A DNA stretch of 64,000 nucleotides from Lineus longissimus (taxonomy: Eukaryota; Nemertea; Pilidiophora; Heteronemertea; Lineidae). Location: contig NC_088312.1 in NCBI RefSeq assembly GCF_910592395.1, positions 6,634,001 through 6,698,000 of the forward strand. Direction: 5' to 3'. Each line of letters starts with the position of its first letter. Positions within the stretch are counted from its first letter, which is position 1. Below are positions 25,991-39,500 of this stretch, piece by piece. Under the pieces are notes generated by a model. The model was not told the origin of the DNA, ran no database searches, and was given only the letters and a program-made list of their open reading frames with translations. A program made the translations under genes and the position numbers.

Positions 25991-27410
25991 GTGTGTCATC
26001 GATCTTGTCATCGATCTTGCCAATTTCATCTCAGTTATCCCGATCACATATATACAGCGCATACGAGTGTATCAGTACATAAACTAGGCCACACCCAACT
26101 CAGCCATCTATTTTGAACCACATGTTGGCTACTTCAGCCGTATACTAGGCTACTACAGCAGAGATGCTAAAATTATTAACGTGTCTCTATTATAAGAAGT
26201 GCAATATCCTTCGTCGACATACATTTTAAGTACTAAACTAACAAAAGCCTTAATTGGGCATTTTAATGGAGATTCTTGAGAAAAGTCATTACAGTACGAG
26301 AAAGGCTAATAAGCAACAACACATGTAGTATATTACAATTGAACTAATATTTGTCATTTGGAGTGACATGAATGAATATCTAGCATCCCCAATGACAGAT
26401 CCATTGGGTACAAAAATGGACAGAGAGGATGCTAGCCCTGTGGGTGGCACCCGATGCTCTTTGGCCGAATGTGGAAGGCAAAGGGCACGGTGGGAAATAT
26501 GCATTCACCAAAGCCCGCATCAAAGTCTTGCAATATGTACCTTTCTTTGACATCTTGACACTCAAGGCTCCGAGATCGCGAAGCTCTATAGGGTGTGTGT
26601 GGTTCAACTTAGACGGAATTAGATGCTTTCTTGACCGAATCTCTGTGTTCAAGCCGCCCAACCAACAGTCCAGATGTTTTACCCTGGGACGCATGCAAGC
26701 TGTTGCTTTAGCTTAGGCTTGCCGTGCGATGAAATTCAATCTATCCTGCGATCCAGGAGATAACACTGTATGTTTTTACGTTTTTGTGTGATTAATCTTC
26801 GCCAGTGAGCGACACGCCCGTGGGTGACACATGGGTAAAAGCTTTGGTGTCGCTGAGCGACCACGTTGCAGCTTGTTGCCGATCGCGTCACTAACGGAGG
26901 CTGAGTGACATATACCGTTCTCACGAAGCCAATGGCTCTACGCGGGCTGGATTGGATCTGTACGATTGTTTTCATATCGAATCAGTGTGTGGCCGAGGAT
27001 TTCTAATCAGATGTTCTAGGCTGGATCATGTTGGATGCATGGATTGAACATGGATTAAATGAATGGGTTGGCGCAGAGGTAAGTAGTTGGTAAAATCGTG
27101 TTCGCTGTCGTTGACGACATCTGTGACGGGTTTCATCTGCATGTCCATCAGCCATCTGTATCTTCATTTACCATCTCTCACCGTGTTTAGCCCTGCAATA
27201 TCTTGTGTCAAAAGCCTATAGACCGAGATCTATAAACGTCTTATCCGTTAACTTTAAAGATAGGCCGAGCTGGTTACTCACAACGTCAAATGTCACTTAG
27301 GAGAGGAGGGGGCCGAGGTGAGTGAGTAGTCGAGATTAAGACAAGGAACGTTCTGGAAAGCTATTCTTTAGCCTAGTTCTAGTGGTGGTGGTGATGGTGG
27401 TGGTGAGGAG

Positions 27411-27424
27411 GGGGGGGGGGGGGG
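27411..27424 (+). repeat. Poly-G tract
   Basis: A run of 14 G preceded by a GGTGGTGATGGTGG-type purine repeat. Confidence 0.9.
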
Positions 27425-28459
27425 TTATTCTGGATGCGTGACGATTAGGGTTAACGGAATCATACGGAAATTCGTGATGGCGTTGGCAAGGCTGTGGTAT
27501 AGAGTTCATCAACAAAACTGGCAGAAACTGGAAATAACTCCAGATCCAGGGGATCACCTTTGGCCCAAAACCAATTATGCTCATGAATTAACGATACCAT
27601 AAACCGCGATTCCATTAACCCCCTCTGTTTAAGACCGTTTTCGACGTTTTCAATTCGTAAGTTTACTCAGTCTTCTCCGTAACAAAAGAGTGACGAAGTT
27701 CCATTTTTCTATATCGAGAGAAATGGGCAAAATCGACAATGATTTTCATAGATGGCATTAGGAAAGGTAAGTTTAATGTTTCCCACTAACCATGGGCCAC
27801 GTCCACCTTTACTGCACCAATACTAGACCAGGCGAAGGCTAGGAAATCTATCAGTTTATGCCACTATAACCCAATTTTCACAAAAATGGCTCGAGACCAC
27901 CTTCTCCTTGCATTGGTGAGGTTATACCAGCAACAACCAGCCGTAGATCGAACGCTGATATGTGATCAGCTCCGCTTCTTCGTGATCGATTTTTGGATGA
28001 TCGCAGGCTATTGGATGCATAAATCGATTCACTGGTCAATACCGCGTTTGTGGTGGTACATTGAAAGATTGGGCGATGACTCAACCTATAATCTAAAAAT
28101 ATATGCCACTTTCTGTAAACAAGCAAGGAGGCATTGAGTGAAATATCGATAACTGAGTTTCGCTACAGCTACTTACACACTGAACCAAATACCCTATCAA
28201 AAAATAGCTTTAGCAATGGGCTACCAAACATCATTCCCATCTTCCGTCGTTCAGCGTATATCCATCATTTAGGAGACTTTAGGATTGACATTCACTGCCG
28301 GGAGGTCGGCATGCCAAACATTAAAAAAACTACATGTAGTTTCCTTTTACCATGTTGAGTCTCGCTTCCTTGTGTCTGGTGGTCTCGAGTGTCCCAGCAT
28401 GTCTAATAGGCAGGCAGTTCAACGAGGTTGTTTGTCTAGACAGTGGTGATATGAGAAGT

Positions 28460-28900
28460 TCATCAACAAAGTCTCGAGGTTCGGAATCTGTGTTACCGTA
28501 GGTACTTTATCAACAAGTCTTGAGGTTCGGAATCTGTGTTACCGTAGGTACTTCATCAACAAGTCTTGATGTTCGGAATCTGTGTTACCGTAGGTACTTC
28601 ATCAACAAGTCTTGATGTTCGGAATCTGTGTTACCGTAGGTACTTCATCAACAAGTCTTGATGTTCGGAATCTGTGTTACCGTAGGTACTTCATCAACAA
28701 GTCTTAATGTTCGGAATCTGTGTTACCGTATAGGTACTTCATCAACAGGTCCTGAGGTTCGGAATACACCTGCTCAACAAGTCCCAGTCTGCATTATCGG
28801 AATTAAGTATTGAGATTCAGAATCTGTTAAGAAGCTAATCAACAATTAATCTTAAGGTTCAAAATCTGTATGTACCTGTTCACCAAGTCTTGAGGTTCGA
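28460..28900 (+). repeat. 46-bp minisatellite
   Basis: Six to seven head-to-tail copies of a 46-bp unit from 28461 to about 28780, each beginning CATCAACAAGTCTTGATG and continuing with GGAATCTGTGTTACCGTAGG. Copy starts are 28461, 28508, 28554, 28600, 28646 and 28692, with a diverged copy at about 28740. Degenerate fragments keep the CAACAAGTCTTGAGG word out to about 28900. The middle copies are nearly identical, so the array has been homogenised recently. It is outside recognised genes. Confidence 0.95.
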
Positions 28901-29174
28901 AAGCGCATATAAGTCTGTGAAATGCTAGATGGAATTGCCGAATGGTGTTGTGACTTTAAGTAACCTATTAACCAAGTCTGGTGATTCTAACCTCGTGGAC
29001 GGTTCTATGGCTCCACTACCTCAGCTTGTGGTATAAATCACATTCAGCTTCCTCTAACAGGCCTTTTTTATCGCTTTTCAATACCATGTCAGTTTCCATA
29101 GTAACGGATGTAATAGCATCTAATTCTGCTGAACTATGGTAACTTGGCCAGACGCGTAGTTTTCGATAATGGAC

Positions 29175-29213
29175 AATTTAATGTAGTCAGTTACTGGTAA
29201 CTAACATTAAATT
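29175..29213. repeat. 39-bp near-palindrome (hairpin)
   Basis: AATTTAATGT on the left pairs with ACATTAAATT on the right, and AGTTAC with GTAACT at the centre, leaving a small asymmetric bulge. It could extrude as a hairpin or be the remains of a solo inverted-repeat element. Confidence 0.75.
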
Positions 29214-32200
29214 GAATTTGAGGAAAAGTCACGGACTTCTATTGAAATGTACTATTTATGGTTATTCGTCATCTAAGATTTGTTTACCGTGTGGGAACGA
29301 ATTGATGTTTTTCTGATGCGTACTCGGTTACTTTCATAAATAGAGTATATATGCATTGTTGGTTTGAGTAAGGTTTAAAAGTTCTTCCGCCTTTGTCATA
29401 AGCTGTAGTGCTTGTTGGAATCCAAATACGATCACAAAATTAGCCAAGCTTTATTGAAAGCTGAAATTGACGTGTAATTTCCTCAATTTCAAATTCGGTG
29501 ATATAAGATTTTAAATTTCACTCTAGATTCCTTGCCAATATCTTGTTGAATAAAATTTACAATTTGAATATCTGATAATGAGTACTGGTACTCAGTTGTG
29601 AACTAAGTGAAGTATACACTAAAACCGCTCGATGAAGCATACAGTTCAATCATAAGAAAAAAGTTATTGGAATCAAAAGTCAATCTCCATCCCATCTCTT
29701 GAGAGCAATGCATTAGCACAGTGTGATCAATATCTCACATTTGCTCGTTTTGATGCCTGATTTGCTTAGGATCTGATCTAATCTGGCTCCACTGTGCAGC
29801 AATTTGACTACTTGTCACATTTCAAAGCTCCGAGGCTTACGAAGCCGACTAATCGGCTGTGAGATGAGATCGAAGAGAAATGAAAGTTTTAGAAAGATCA
29901 ATGAAACGATCTTGGATCATTTGACAACACTAATTAGGCCCCTGAAGATTTGAATTTCTTCCACCAAGATTGCCGCCTCTTGTCTCTTCCCTTTGGCTTT
30001 AAACCATGATTCAACGTACTCTCAACTTGACTAACTATGTGGAAAGACCTCAGGTCAACCACCTTATTTTCAGGATTAATGAATGAGAGGAGCTTATCCA
30101 GTGGGCTGTCCTACTTGATGACTGGCAGTGCTAATTAGCTTCCTAATCCTGTCGAGAAAAAAGTGCTCTTTGATTGTGTATCCCATCAGCCTTAGTCTTC
30201 AGCTGGAGGTGACAATCAGATGCATGGAAATCACAGCATTTCTTTAAGTTTAGAAGAAATTCTTGTCTTTCATGGCTAAGTGAACTGGCAAGATCCAAAG
30301 AACTGTTGTTGAAGAATTCTCTCTATACTCATTATTCCCGTTGGTGTGGTCAAAGCAGCTTTGGTCAATGGCTGATCAATTTGATCGCACTTACTGCAAG
30401 GCACTACACATAAACACAATATCACAAACCACCATCACCATCCATATTCAAAATACTGTACAATAACCTAATTTGGGATGAGAAGAAAATATCTGGGTAT
30501 GGTACCTTCCCACCCAGTGATAAATTGTCTCAGGGTCCGTGATGGCATGTCACTCTCCGCTGCTGCTACACGCTGTGACAATTTCGTAAGCAAACGGTGC
30601 GTTGGCCATAATTTGATCAATCCGTCAGCTGCATTCGCCCACAAATCGAATGGGGAAAGCACCGATTCTGCAAATTAGGATAGATTGACTAACTGTGATG
30701 GTCGATGTTGGTGTGATGTTTCGCACAGTCCGCGGTGATCTAATAAATGTCATTTTGTGTTGTGATGGTCTTTGATGCCATGCAACTTGTTTTACATGTT
30801 TCTCTCAAGAGATTTCGAATGGGTTTATTGGATATATCATTGGCCAACTTTCAAAGAGACCATTGGAGACAAGTTGAAGTGAAATTACCAGAATTCGTTC
30901 AGAAAGGATGGCATTCTGGCGGAGGTTCCCGCAAAGAAGGTTGCACTGAATTTTCAAATATTCACAGAAAGGTGGCTATATATATTGCAGCCATAAATTC
31001 TGCTAAAAAATCCACCTAAGTTTTCATTATTGGAACATGATGTGAACGTTTGCAGCACACTACCAAAGTGCGACCTGAAGTAATGCCAGTCAAAATATAT
31101 TTTGCACCGAAGCCTTTCCATTCAAACCCGTTCGTCTGATCTTGGGTACCCGAGACCCCGAGTCACTATTACCACCTGATTGGCCATTCATTGAAGCCAG
31201 AGATGCCGATCAGAGGTAATGGCCCATGAGGGAGTCTGCACTAACCCATCAAATGTTGGTGTCATACAATTACAAGGCTCATAGGCAACAAGTCATGCAA
31301 TCACCACCTGTCTATTCTGACTCTGATCAATGGCAATCTCACCAAGTCGTTTCTTTGAGGTTCTGAGGTAAGGGACGGGTGATGCTATTCAATTATCAAG
31401 TATGTGGATGGTATATGACTTGGTGAAACATTGGTCTTGACTTGGTCAAAAACCTTGGTGGTCAAAGAAGTGCAGAAAGGCTTTCAGATACCGGTGGGCA
31501 AAATGAAATGATCGGAAGCAAATCCATACATCGTAATAGCCCCAGCTTGCCTGCAGTTACTTATGAAGTGCCTCTTAAATTACCAACGATATAAGTAAGA
31601 ACTCTGGCAATCATTGTGTCCGTGTCAGGCGAAAGGTTACCGGTTTGCAGACTGTCTTCATTGCCTGCAGTAAGCTATCAGATATGTATGTCCTTTCTCT
31701 AACCCAAATATGTACATGTGTATTTGTCTCTTGAGAGCCATGAGACATCCTCCTCTTAGGGCAATCTCCTTCACCAAGACAACATGTCTCTCGAGGAGAG
31801 TGACCCTATTCTATAGCTTCGCACTATAAGCTCTCTGGTGAACGTGATTACTGCTGAGTGTCTGCCTAAGACTGCGGAGGCTGTGACTGAATTCCAATCA
31901 AATCCTTATCTGTATTCTGTTATGGCCAATATCCTCTACCGAAATGCCAACAATGATATCTACATGTATCAGCAGATCGGTGTCGCTATAGCTTGCAACT
32001 TTTTCTTTTGCTTCTTGATGTCGAACGCTAAGACGACGAAAGAAGTTGCTTTTCGCGGTTCTGATGGAAAATATTTTTCTGGCCTTTGTAGTGTAGTTGG
32101 TATGCTGTCATTTTCCACCAAATAGTTCATCCTATAGGTGATTAACGGTTTGTGATCTTGCCTCCTGGGAGAGGACCATGGTGACTCCTAATTAATATGT

Positions 32201-33733
32201 TGTCAAGGTGGCGAAGCCATTTATCACTGGGTGGTTGTGAGATTAGGCATGGTGAGAATGGTCAAACAGGTTGGATGTCTAGTTGACAACGTGTCCCAGC
32301 GATGCTTAGTGCATGTTTCCCTGACAAAGAGTTGTTGTACAAAGAATGTGTAGTACCCAATGTTTACTGTTACTGTATTTCCAGACATCACGGCGAGCAA
32401 TGATAATGATGTGATAAAACTTATCCAAAAATTACACTGGTGCTTTCTGAATATTTGACGACAATCTTCAAACTGTTGAACTCACTACATCTATCTATAG
32501 GCAGTCTCTACCAGGCGCGACGTCTAAAGTAAATGCCCACAATTATATCTGATAGCAAGCTATTAATATGAAAATTGCTGAATATATGAGTTATTTTATG
32601 TTTCTCCAAATGTCAACATAACGTCTGTCTAATGTAAGTCCGATAGATGCCCAATCTGTTTAATCTAAGGAATGAATGGATCCCTGTGATTTGATCTCAG
32701 CGATCGATTTTTCACCGAAGCTAACATGTCCTTCTTAATTGATTTTGGAATTGGGTTTGAGAGGGTATTGCTTGACTGTGATATTCACGACAAGATAGAG
32801 GGGAAACTCCCATATGTATGCACCCAACTCGACAAGCCCCGTTTACAGGGGATGTACATCTTGTAAACAACCTTAATGATGATACATGTAGAAATACAAT
32901 TTCGCTATCTACAATTTTTACAGTCCGCTCGATTGTGTCATTAGAGTGTCAATGTTAACCCATTCAAAATGATATCCAGTTACAGGTTTGTTCGACTTAA
33001 TGGACTACGGAAGTGTTGCTTTCGTTCGACATTACCTAATGCAGTTACTAAAAGCGGCATTCTAAAAACCCTTTGAGACCACTACTTGACCTTATGATCT
33101 GCCTTTCCATGTGGGCAATGTGAGGCAGAACCACTTGACCTGGGTTTAATTGAAATATCTGTATTAGGCAAATACGCACGAAGACAAAAGTCAAAGCAGT
33201 TTGCGGGAAGGTTCAGTGTTGCTGGAGAAAGTATGATTCATTGACATTAAGCTACTAAAAGCAGACCTACTGAGCTAATTTCAGTAATCAATCTCCTCGA
33301 CCTTTGTCAGCATTCACAATTCAATAACTGAATCCAGCAGTATGGAAAGTCCTTTATACAATAATTTACTTCTGATGTAAACCACCAGAATATGAAATCA
33401 AGAAACGTACGTTTTTGATGCCCATATCAGCCACGTGAGGTAATGTAGTATACTGACTGACCTTCCGTTAACATTGTCAATGCCATACAAGTTAGGAGTG
33501 CTGACTCAATTCTCATTATCATAAAGGATTATTAGAAATAGCCAACTTGAACTTTATTTCTTGGTGAACCATCTGAATGGCTGCTTGGCTGCTTTGACGG
33601 AAATGGCATAATCTAGATAACATGGGGATTTCTCTCTAACTTAACATCACTGTGAGATTTCCCTATTAGCAGGACATGACATGTGTTAGTTGTTCCTCTT
33701 TCTTTTATCATAAACTTCTTATCCCTCTTCCAG

Positions 33734-33804
33734 AAACATGGGCGTCTCCGGCGCGATAACGATGAAAGCACATTACCTTGACTACAAAACGGGATGTAAA
33801 AAAG
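33734..33804 (+). other. Isolated exon-like piece, perhaps a 5' exon of Popeye gene B
   Basis: A long pyrimidine tract ending CTCTTCCAG precedes 71 open bases starting with an ATG at 33738 (MGVSGAITMKAHYL...) and a good AAG|GTAAGC donor. Spliced directly to the acceptor at 36489 it would hit a stop, so it would be non-coding for the Popeye protein or belong to another transcript. Nothing else supports it. Confidence 0.25.
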
Positions 33805-34949
33805 GTAAGCCGTCGTATGTTCAGGTTTGCAGACGATACTGATGGGCAGGTGTTGATGTTGTTCAGTAGATTTGCCTTCACAACAGATTCTCCGGGGTGG
33901 GAGCAGTCAAAACTTTGTAGTTCCACTTAGTTGTGGCCGACCTGATACAATTCAGAAAGTATTCCAATCCAAATCGGCTTGTGGAACCGTATTTCACTAT
34001 TGGTTATTTGATATCCCAGCGAACCAGTCAAGAGTGTCTAAGTGACCAACGCAACTGGAAATATCCAATGTCAACATAAATAATTTTCTCAGTCGTACTT
34101 CATGAATTGCAAAGGAGATGGGATGAAGCAGACCGGTAACAACTGAAGGGTCGGCATGATCGAACAATCCAGTCTGGGGCAATCTGCCAGAGACATTTGG
34201 ATGAAATACCACCACCCGTTCGGTCTGGGCTCAGAGCAACTATACCATCGCTGTGTTGGTTAACCATGGTCTATGCTCCAGCCTTTACAATGCAACAACA
34301 GAGGCAAAAAAGAAAAACTAATCAGATTAGCCTCGCTTCAAATTTATTTTTATCTGTTTTCGTTGAGATGTCATCTGAATGGTCAGAACAAATAGGTTGG
34401 AATTTTTGCGTCGTTCAACCTTCTTCGTTTTAGAAAGGACATTTCACAAACTGAATGGTTGTATCAGGCTTTAACCAACAGGCAGCACTCGCAAACTTTA
34501 AAGCCAAGCCAAACTGACTGCTCTTTTCATCCAAGCCATGATGATAAGTCTGGGTCGTCGAAATGGCTCTCGAGGCTGTGTTAACTCTTTGCACTGAGAA
34601 ACACGATCCGACATTCCAACGATTACTGGCTCTTGGCGTCAGATGCCAACCAGAATTTGACCGTGCCCGTCTGTCGAAATCGCGGAGCCAGCAGGTCCTC
34701 GGCGAATAATGCATAATCATCCAAGATGTCTAGATATGACATTTTTGGTGCATGCTTAGGCTGTAGTTAAGAATAATGAGCAGCTTTGATCAATCGAAAT
34801 GGTCCTTCAGGAATGATAGAATTGCTTGGCATATGATAATGACTTCCGTCGACTCGCGGCCTTTCGTAGAGTTCGTTATCGTCACAAATTGGCTTAATAA
34901 ATCGAGTGACATCCGAGTGATATATGTTTATGAGGAGGAGTATTAACAA

Positions 34950-35119
34950 AGGATTCTAGTGTCACCTAGAATTGTTGTATTACCACAGAATTCTGGTGTC
35001 ACTTGGAAATGTTGTATTACCACAGGATTCTTGTTTCACCTAGAAATAATTTATTACCACGGACAGGATTCTGGTGTGGCCTGTTGAAATTGTTGTATTA
35101 CCACATGATTCTGGTGAGA
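34950..35119 (+). repeat. Minisatellite of ~38-bp units
   Basis: Four complete units and one partial unit carrying GATTCT(A/G)GTGTCACCT and TTGTATTACCAC; the fourth unit is longer (about 46 bp). Copies are more diverged than in the array at 28.5 kb. Confidence 0.85.
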
Positions 35120-35984
35120 CTGACCTGACCTTGGTATTCAGGTATAGACGTACACTCTTAAATCTCCTTAGTAGCGGATTAACATTTATTACCAGCATTA
35201 TAGTATGCAATTCAAATGATTTATAATTTAACTGGTAGTCATTGGTGTTATGGTGGCCTATAGAATGCAACGTTTGCCATTTATCAGAAGAAATACGGTT
35301 TGGTTTCGTTGATGAACGCAGCGGGTTACGTGAACTAAGTGCAATAAATTTCCCGCTGTACTGAAATTGAACTGTAAACCATTCATGTGAAATGAAATGA
35401 AATGAAATTTTTTAACCAGTGAGGTAGATATGGTTCCCAGTATCAACCTGTTGGATCTTGGTTATCGTGCACCCAGTCTTAAGAGTGGTGTGGCTTCAAT
35501 TCAAGAGGGTTAATCATGGCATTGCTTGATGCCCCATTCAACATGATTATTGCCAAGTTCGCATTGATGAAGACAAACGCAGCTATTATGGTACTTCTGA
35601 CCGCATGGTGGTTGGGCGAAGATGACCAGAATATCAGATAAGGCGTTTGGGAGGATTGTGGCAGCTTTGTGATACTTCTTACGGTGTAATAAGAAGGACC
35701 ACAATCGTAGTGATGAAGGCCAATACAGATATTTAAACTGTAAATCAGACCATGTGGCTCGTTGGGACGTTAATAACAAATGGCGGTCTATGTTGCCCGC
35801 TCTCTGGCCCTACCATAAACAGCATGTTTTATTGGATTAACTAATGCAGAAATTGTTGCTGATTTTAAATACCATTACATGGCGACTTTGTAGACCTATA
35901 CATTATAAACGTCTGAGATTGCTCTAGAGATTAGATCAGAGAAACAGTGAAATAATTGATGAATGCGCATCTATATTTTGCCTT

Positions 35985-35991
35985 TATAAAA
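35985..35991 (+). promoter_or_regulatory. Possible TATA box of Popeye gene B
   Basis: TATAAAA preceded by CCTT and followed about 30 bp later by a plausible start (near 36015). The exon holding the start codon has an acceptor-like TTTTAG at 36483-36488, so a 5' UTR intron may exist; alternatively the leader is unspliced (~490 nt). Confidence 0.35.
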
Positions 35992-36504
35992 ACCCTGCAT
36001 TTGACTGCAGTCCCTGAAGAGTTCTGTCCCCATGTTTATACCAAAGAAGCACATTATTCAAAGCATGGCATGCGGAGAGAGTGATTCAGAATCGTTTTAA
36101 ACTAAGACCATCTCCCACAGCTATCATTCTAAGTCTACGGGTTCTCTGATTTTGAGCACTCTTGATCTCTCTCTGCACAGCCACTTGCAGATTTAGTTGC
36201 GGCGTGGGCAGTTTTATTAAGCAAATGGGAATTTACAATGTGATGTTGGGCCAAATCAAAGATTTAAGGATGTCTGTGATGGTCTTGTGTCAGAGGGCTC
36301 ATTAGAGTAAGATGATCAGTCAAGCTTGATCTCCTTTGAAAGAAAGTGGGTGAGGTTTTGATTGCAAAATTGCAGACAAAAAAAACTTGCTTCAAGAGAA
36401 TCACTCGTCTTAGCCTATTACCACTGGGTGGCGCTAAATCAGCCACTTTCAATCGATCTTTAAGTTGTTCTTTTTTGTCTACTTTTAGGCTGAGCTGAGG
36501 TAGA

Positions 36505-39500
36505 ATGGGTGACAACGACACTAACTACCAGAACTACACGGTTCTTATGCTGGAATCGGCAGCAGACGAAAATTCATGGAATGGCACAGCAGAAAATGAG
36601 ACACTTAGTGCCACCTGTCAGGCGTGGGTTTCCTCATCTGACGTTTTATTCCAATTGGCTCACCTGTGTTTTGCAGTTTCATTCCTTGCGCCAAACACAT
36701 ATAAATATCAAGTCGTATTCTTACGGAGCTTAGTAGCTTTAGGGAATGTATTACAGTTCTTCTGGGCATCAATGGTGACCTGCTTTATTGACGTTCTTGG
36801 CTGGCACATGGGCTTCCTCTTCGCGAATTTGGGCTATCTTATACTACTTGGGTACAACATGTACCCAGAAAAAATACATCCAGCCCTAGAGCCCTACTTT
36901 GTTCATTTGAAGGCTTTTAATGTCGATCGGACTACATTTAAGGAGTTCACTTCTGTGGGGGATGTCGTGACGTTAACAAAAGGTGCTATTTACGCTACAG
37001 AACACGAGTCAGTGTGTAAGGAGAAGCTGTCGGTTCTTTTACATGGGAGGTAAGTTCATGAAAGAAGTCCATATTGAAGAACAGAAAAGCAGCCATTGTC
37101 AATTTCCCCCATCTCAGTTCGAGTCAATCAGCCTCTTACTACCGAAAAAAAATCCGAGTGCAAAACTTCTTAAAAACAAAAGTTGACTAATGATAACAAA
37201 AAATATATAAGGCGATCATATATATTTTGATAATAGTTAAATCGACTATGCATGTCGCCCCATCACATTATCAACTTATTGTATACTTGGCACTTTGGAC
37301 TGGTTCACAACGCTGGTATGTGTTTGGTAATAAATTATCATTGTAGTAGCCCGGCTTACTAACTAGGAATCTGAAGGGCAACCTTGCCTCAAAGGACCTC
37401 AGATGGGAAAAAATCAGAAGTCTTATCTGAGAGACTCTTCCTGTCTTTCATATGGGGAGCGCCTGGCTGAGAAACGAACTGAGTAACACAGGGTAATGTG
37501 AAATATTCCGAAGCGTTGTCTTAACTTTGCCTTTTGTAACGAAAGCCGATAAAATGCTGGTAGGTGCTGCGCTTAACATTCATGGCATGTCACCTTAACG
37601 CTGGTGATCAAACATTGTCAACAAGACTAAAGTGTCCTGTCTCAGCCAAGCAAGGATCTGCGATTCTTCGGTTGAAAAAAAAGAAAACCCCTCGCATGCA
37701 CGGTGCTTACCAAACAATGTTTCAGGTTGGAAGGCTTTTTCATGTAGAGGTGTATCCGTGCGGACACAGAATGCATCAGTGAGGTTGGATCAGGAACAAC
37801 AAGTGAAAAAAAATGACCAACTCGAATGTGTCTGGGGTTTTCAGAAAACTCGTAGACATCGGATTTCACCATCTAATTGTTTGTTAGGATTCGGTAGATA
37901 AACCAATAGCTTTCTTGCAACACATGTGGCTACTTTCTCATGAGATCTCGTGCGAAATTCTTTACAATTTATGTTTGGTAATTTCTTGCTTTGTGAGATT
38001 TGCCTGATGTAGACGCTTTCCATGAACAGGTACATTTGACGTAGCTTTGGTGGTAATGACAGATTTCATTTCCTGTTGAACTAATGGGTTAGAAATACGT
38101 GATTGGTTTGGGCATAGAAAGTGATAGAATAGAGTCTGGGGATCTAATTGGTTTCTTCCTCGTGTTAATGCAATAATATCAGAATATTTTTTAACATCTT
38201 TTCGTATTTTACTTTAACCATTCATCTGATAGGTATAAGAATTTTCCATTGCGTCTAAAAAGGTTTGTTATTATGTTTCCTTTAAAAAACTCAATTATGT
38301 TTGAATCAAACCATCATCACGAATTTTGAAAGGTTTTGGACAAATACGTTGACAGCTAGAACTAAAGCATGTGGCTTTTTTTCTGAAATATATCCTGTCT
38401 CTGGTGATAAACAACCTCTTAATGACAAAGATGTTGCGTGCTCAAGCTTTCGGTCACTACGCTTTTTTTGCCAATATCAATGGTGGGAGTCTGCTCTTTG
38501 TTTTCCAGAGAACAGCCTCAAAAGTTTTAAATGGGCACTTATTCATTTTGAGTTCTAATTGCTTTAAGATTTCAAGTTCTTGGCAAAATGGTGGTACCTA
38601 TGGTTAATCCTTAACGATAAAATCTGTACATAATCATGGACACCAAAGCCTGAGCAAGTCTATAAGATTTCATGAAAAAGTGCTTTAGGTTAAGCTAAAC
38701 GGTTCTACCCATTACTCGTCACTGCAATGTGTACGAAATCGTACTCCTTGTGCAACATTCATCCGAGAGACACAAGTGCTCCCCAGAGCTCCAGGCTTAG
38801 TCAAACACATAGCTTAGTGTATGGTTCGTTCGATCATCAAGCCTTTATCTTGGGTTGCTAAGGAGCAAATTCTGTAGCCTTGCATAGCCTTTTTCTCTTT
38901 CTGCCAACCGGTTGTCATGTGCACTTCATCTCAGGGATACATTTGCATCTTGCTTCCTTTTTTCAGAATAACGATTTATGCAGAACGCCGTAATGTGTGC
39001 ATGACCTACTTGCATTAAAATAATGCGTTTGGTATTGGGCAAAGATGTATATGTATATGTAAATGAATAGCACGCCGGGAGAGACAACGAAATCCCATAT
39101 ATTTCTGGTTTCCTGGGACAAGCCAAGAAAACTAGGGAAAATAATTTCTGGTAATCTTTAGATAACTTCATTTATAATTACAATTATGATAATAAAACTT
39201 CTGAATTGCAGAATGAAAGTGACATGTAAAGGTGTGTTTCTACACTTTATTGAGCCCATGCAGTTTTTGGATTCACCCGAGTATGAAGCCTGTCCACCCA
39301 CCTCAAAAGAAACCCATTCATTTCAGGTAAGAGACTACTTATTTTATTGTTTATCAATATCAGTTATATACTGTTAGTTCTTGATTCTTCCAATCTCCAT
39401 ATTTTGTGTACAGAGCCAAAGAAGTACGAACTACGCTTAGTGGCTATTGCTTGCAGCTTCTTGCGTTTAACTAGCAGTTTTCATTTGCAGATCACTAAAA

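Larger units (their letters stand above)
22640..35984. other. Gene-poor 13 kb between the two Popeye genes
   Basis: No recognised coding gene; open frames are short and without domains. It contains a MITE-like element (24093), half of a dispersed repeat pair (25640), hairpins (25345 and 29175), a poly-G tract (27411), two minisatellites (28460 and 34950) and one isolated exon-like piece (33734). A small hairpin at about 25345-25375 pairs GGATGTATA with TATACATCC. Some of the stretch could be 5' intron of Popeye gene B. Confidence 0.5.

Noticed and set aside
28460-28900. CRISPR-like array
   Set aside because: The 46-bp units are contiguous without unique spacers and the window is clearly animal nuclear DNA; it is a minisatellite.
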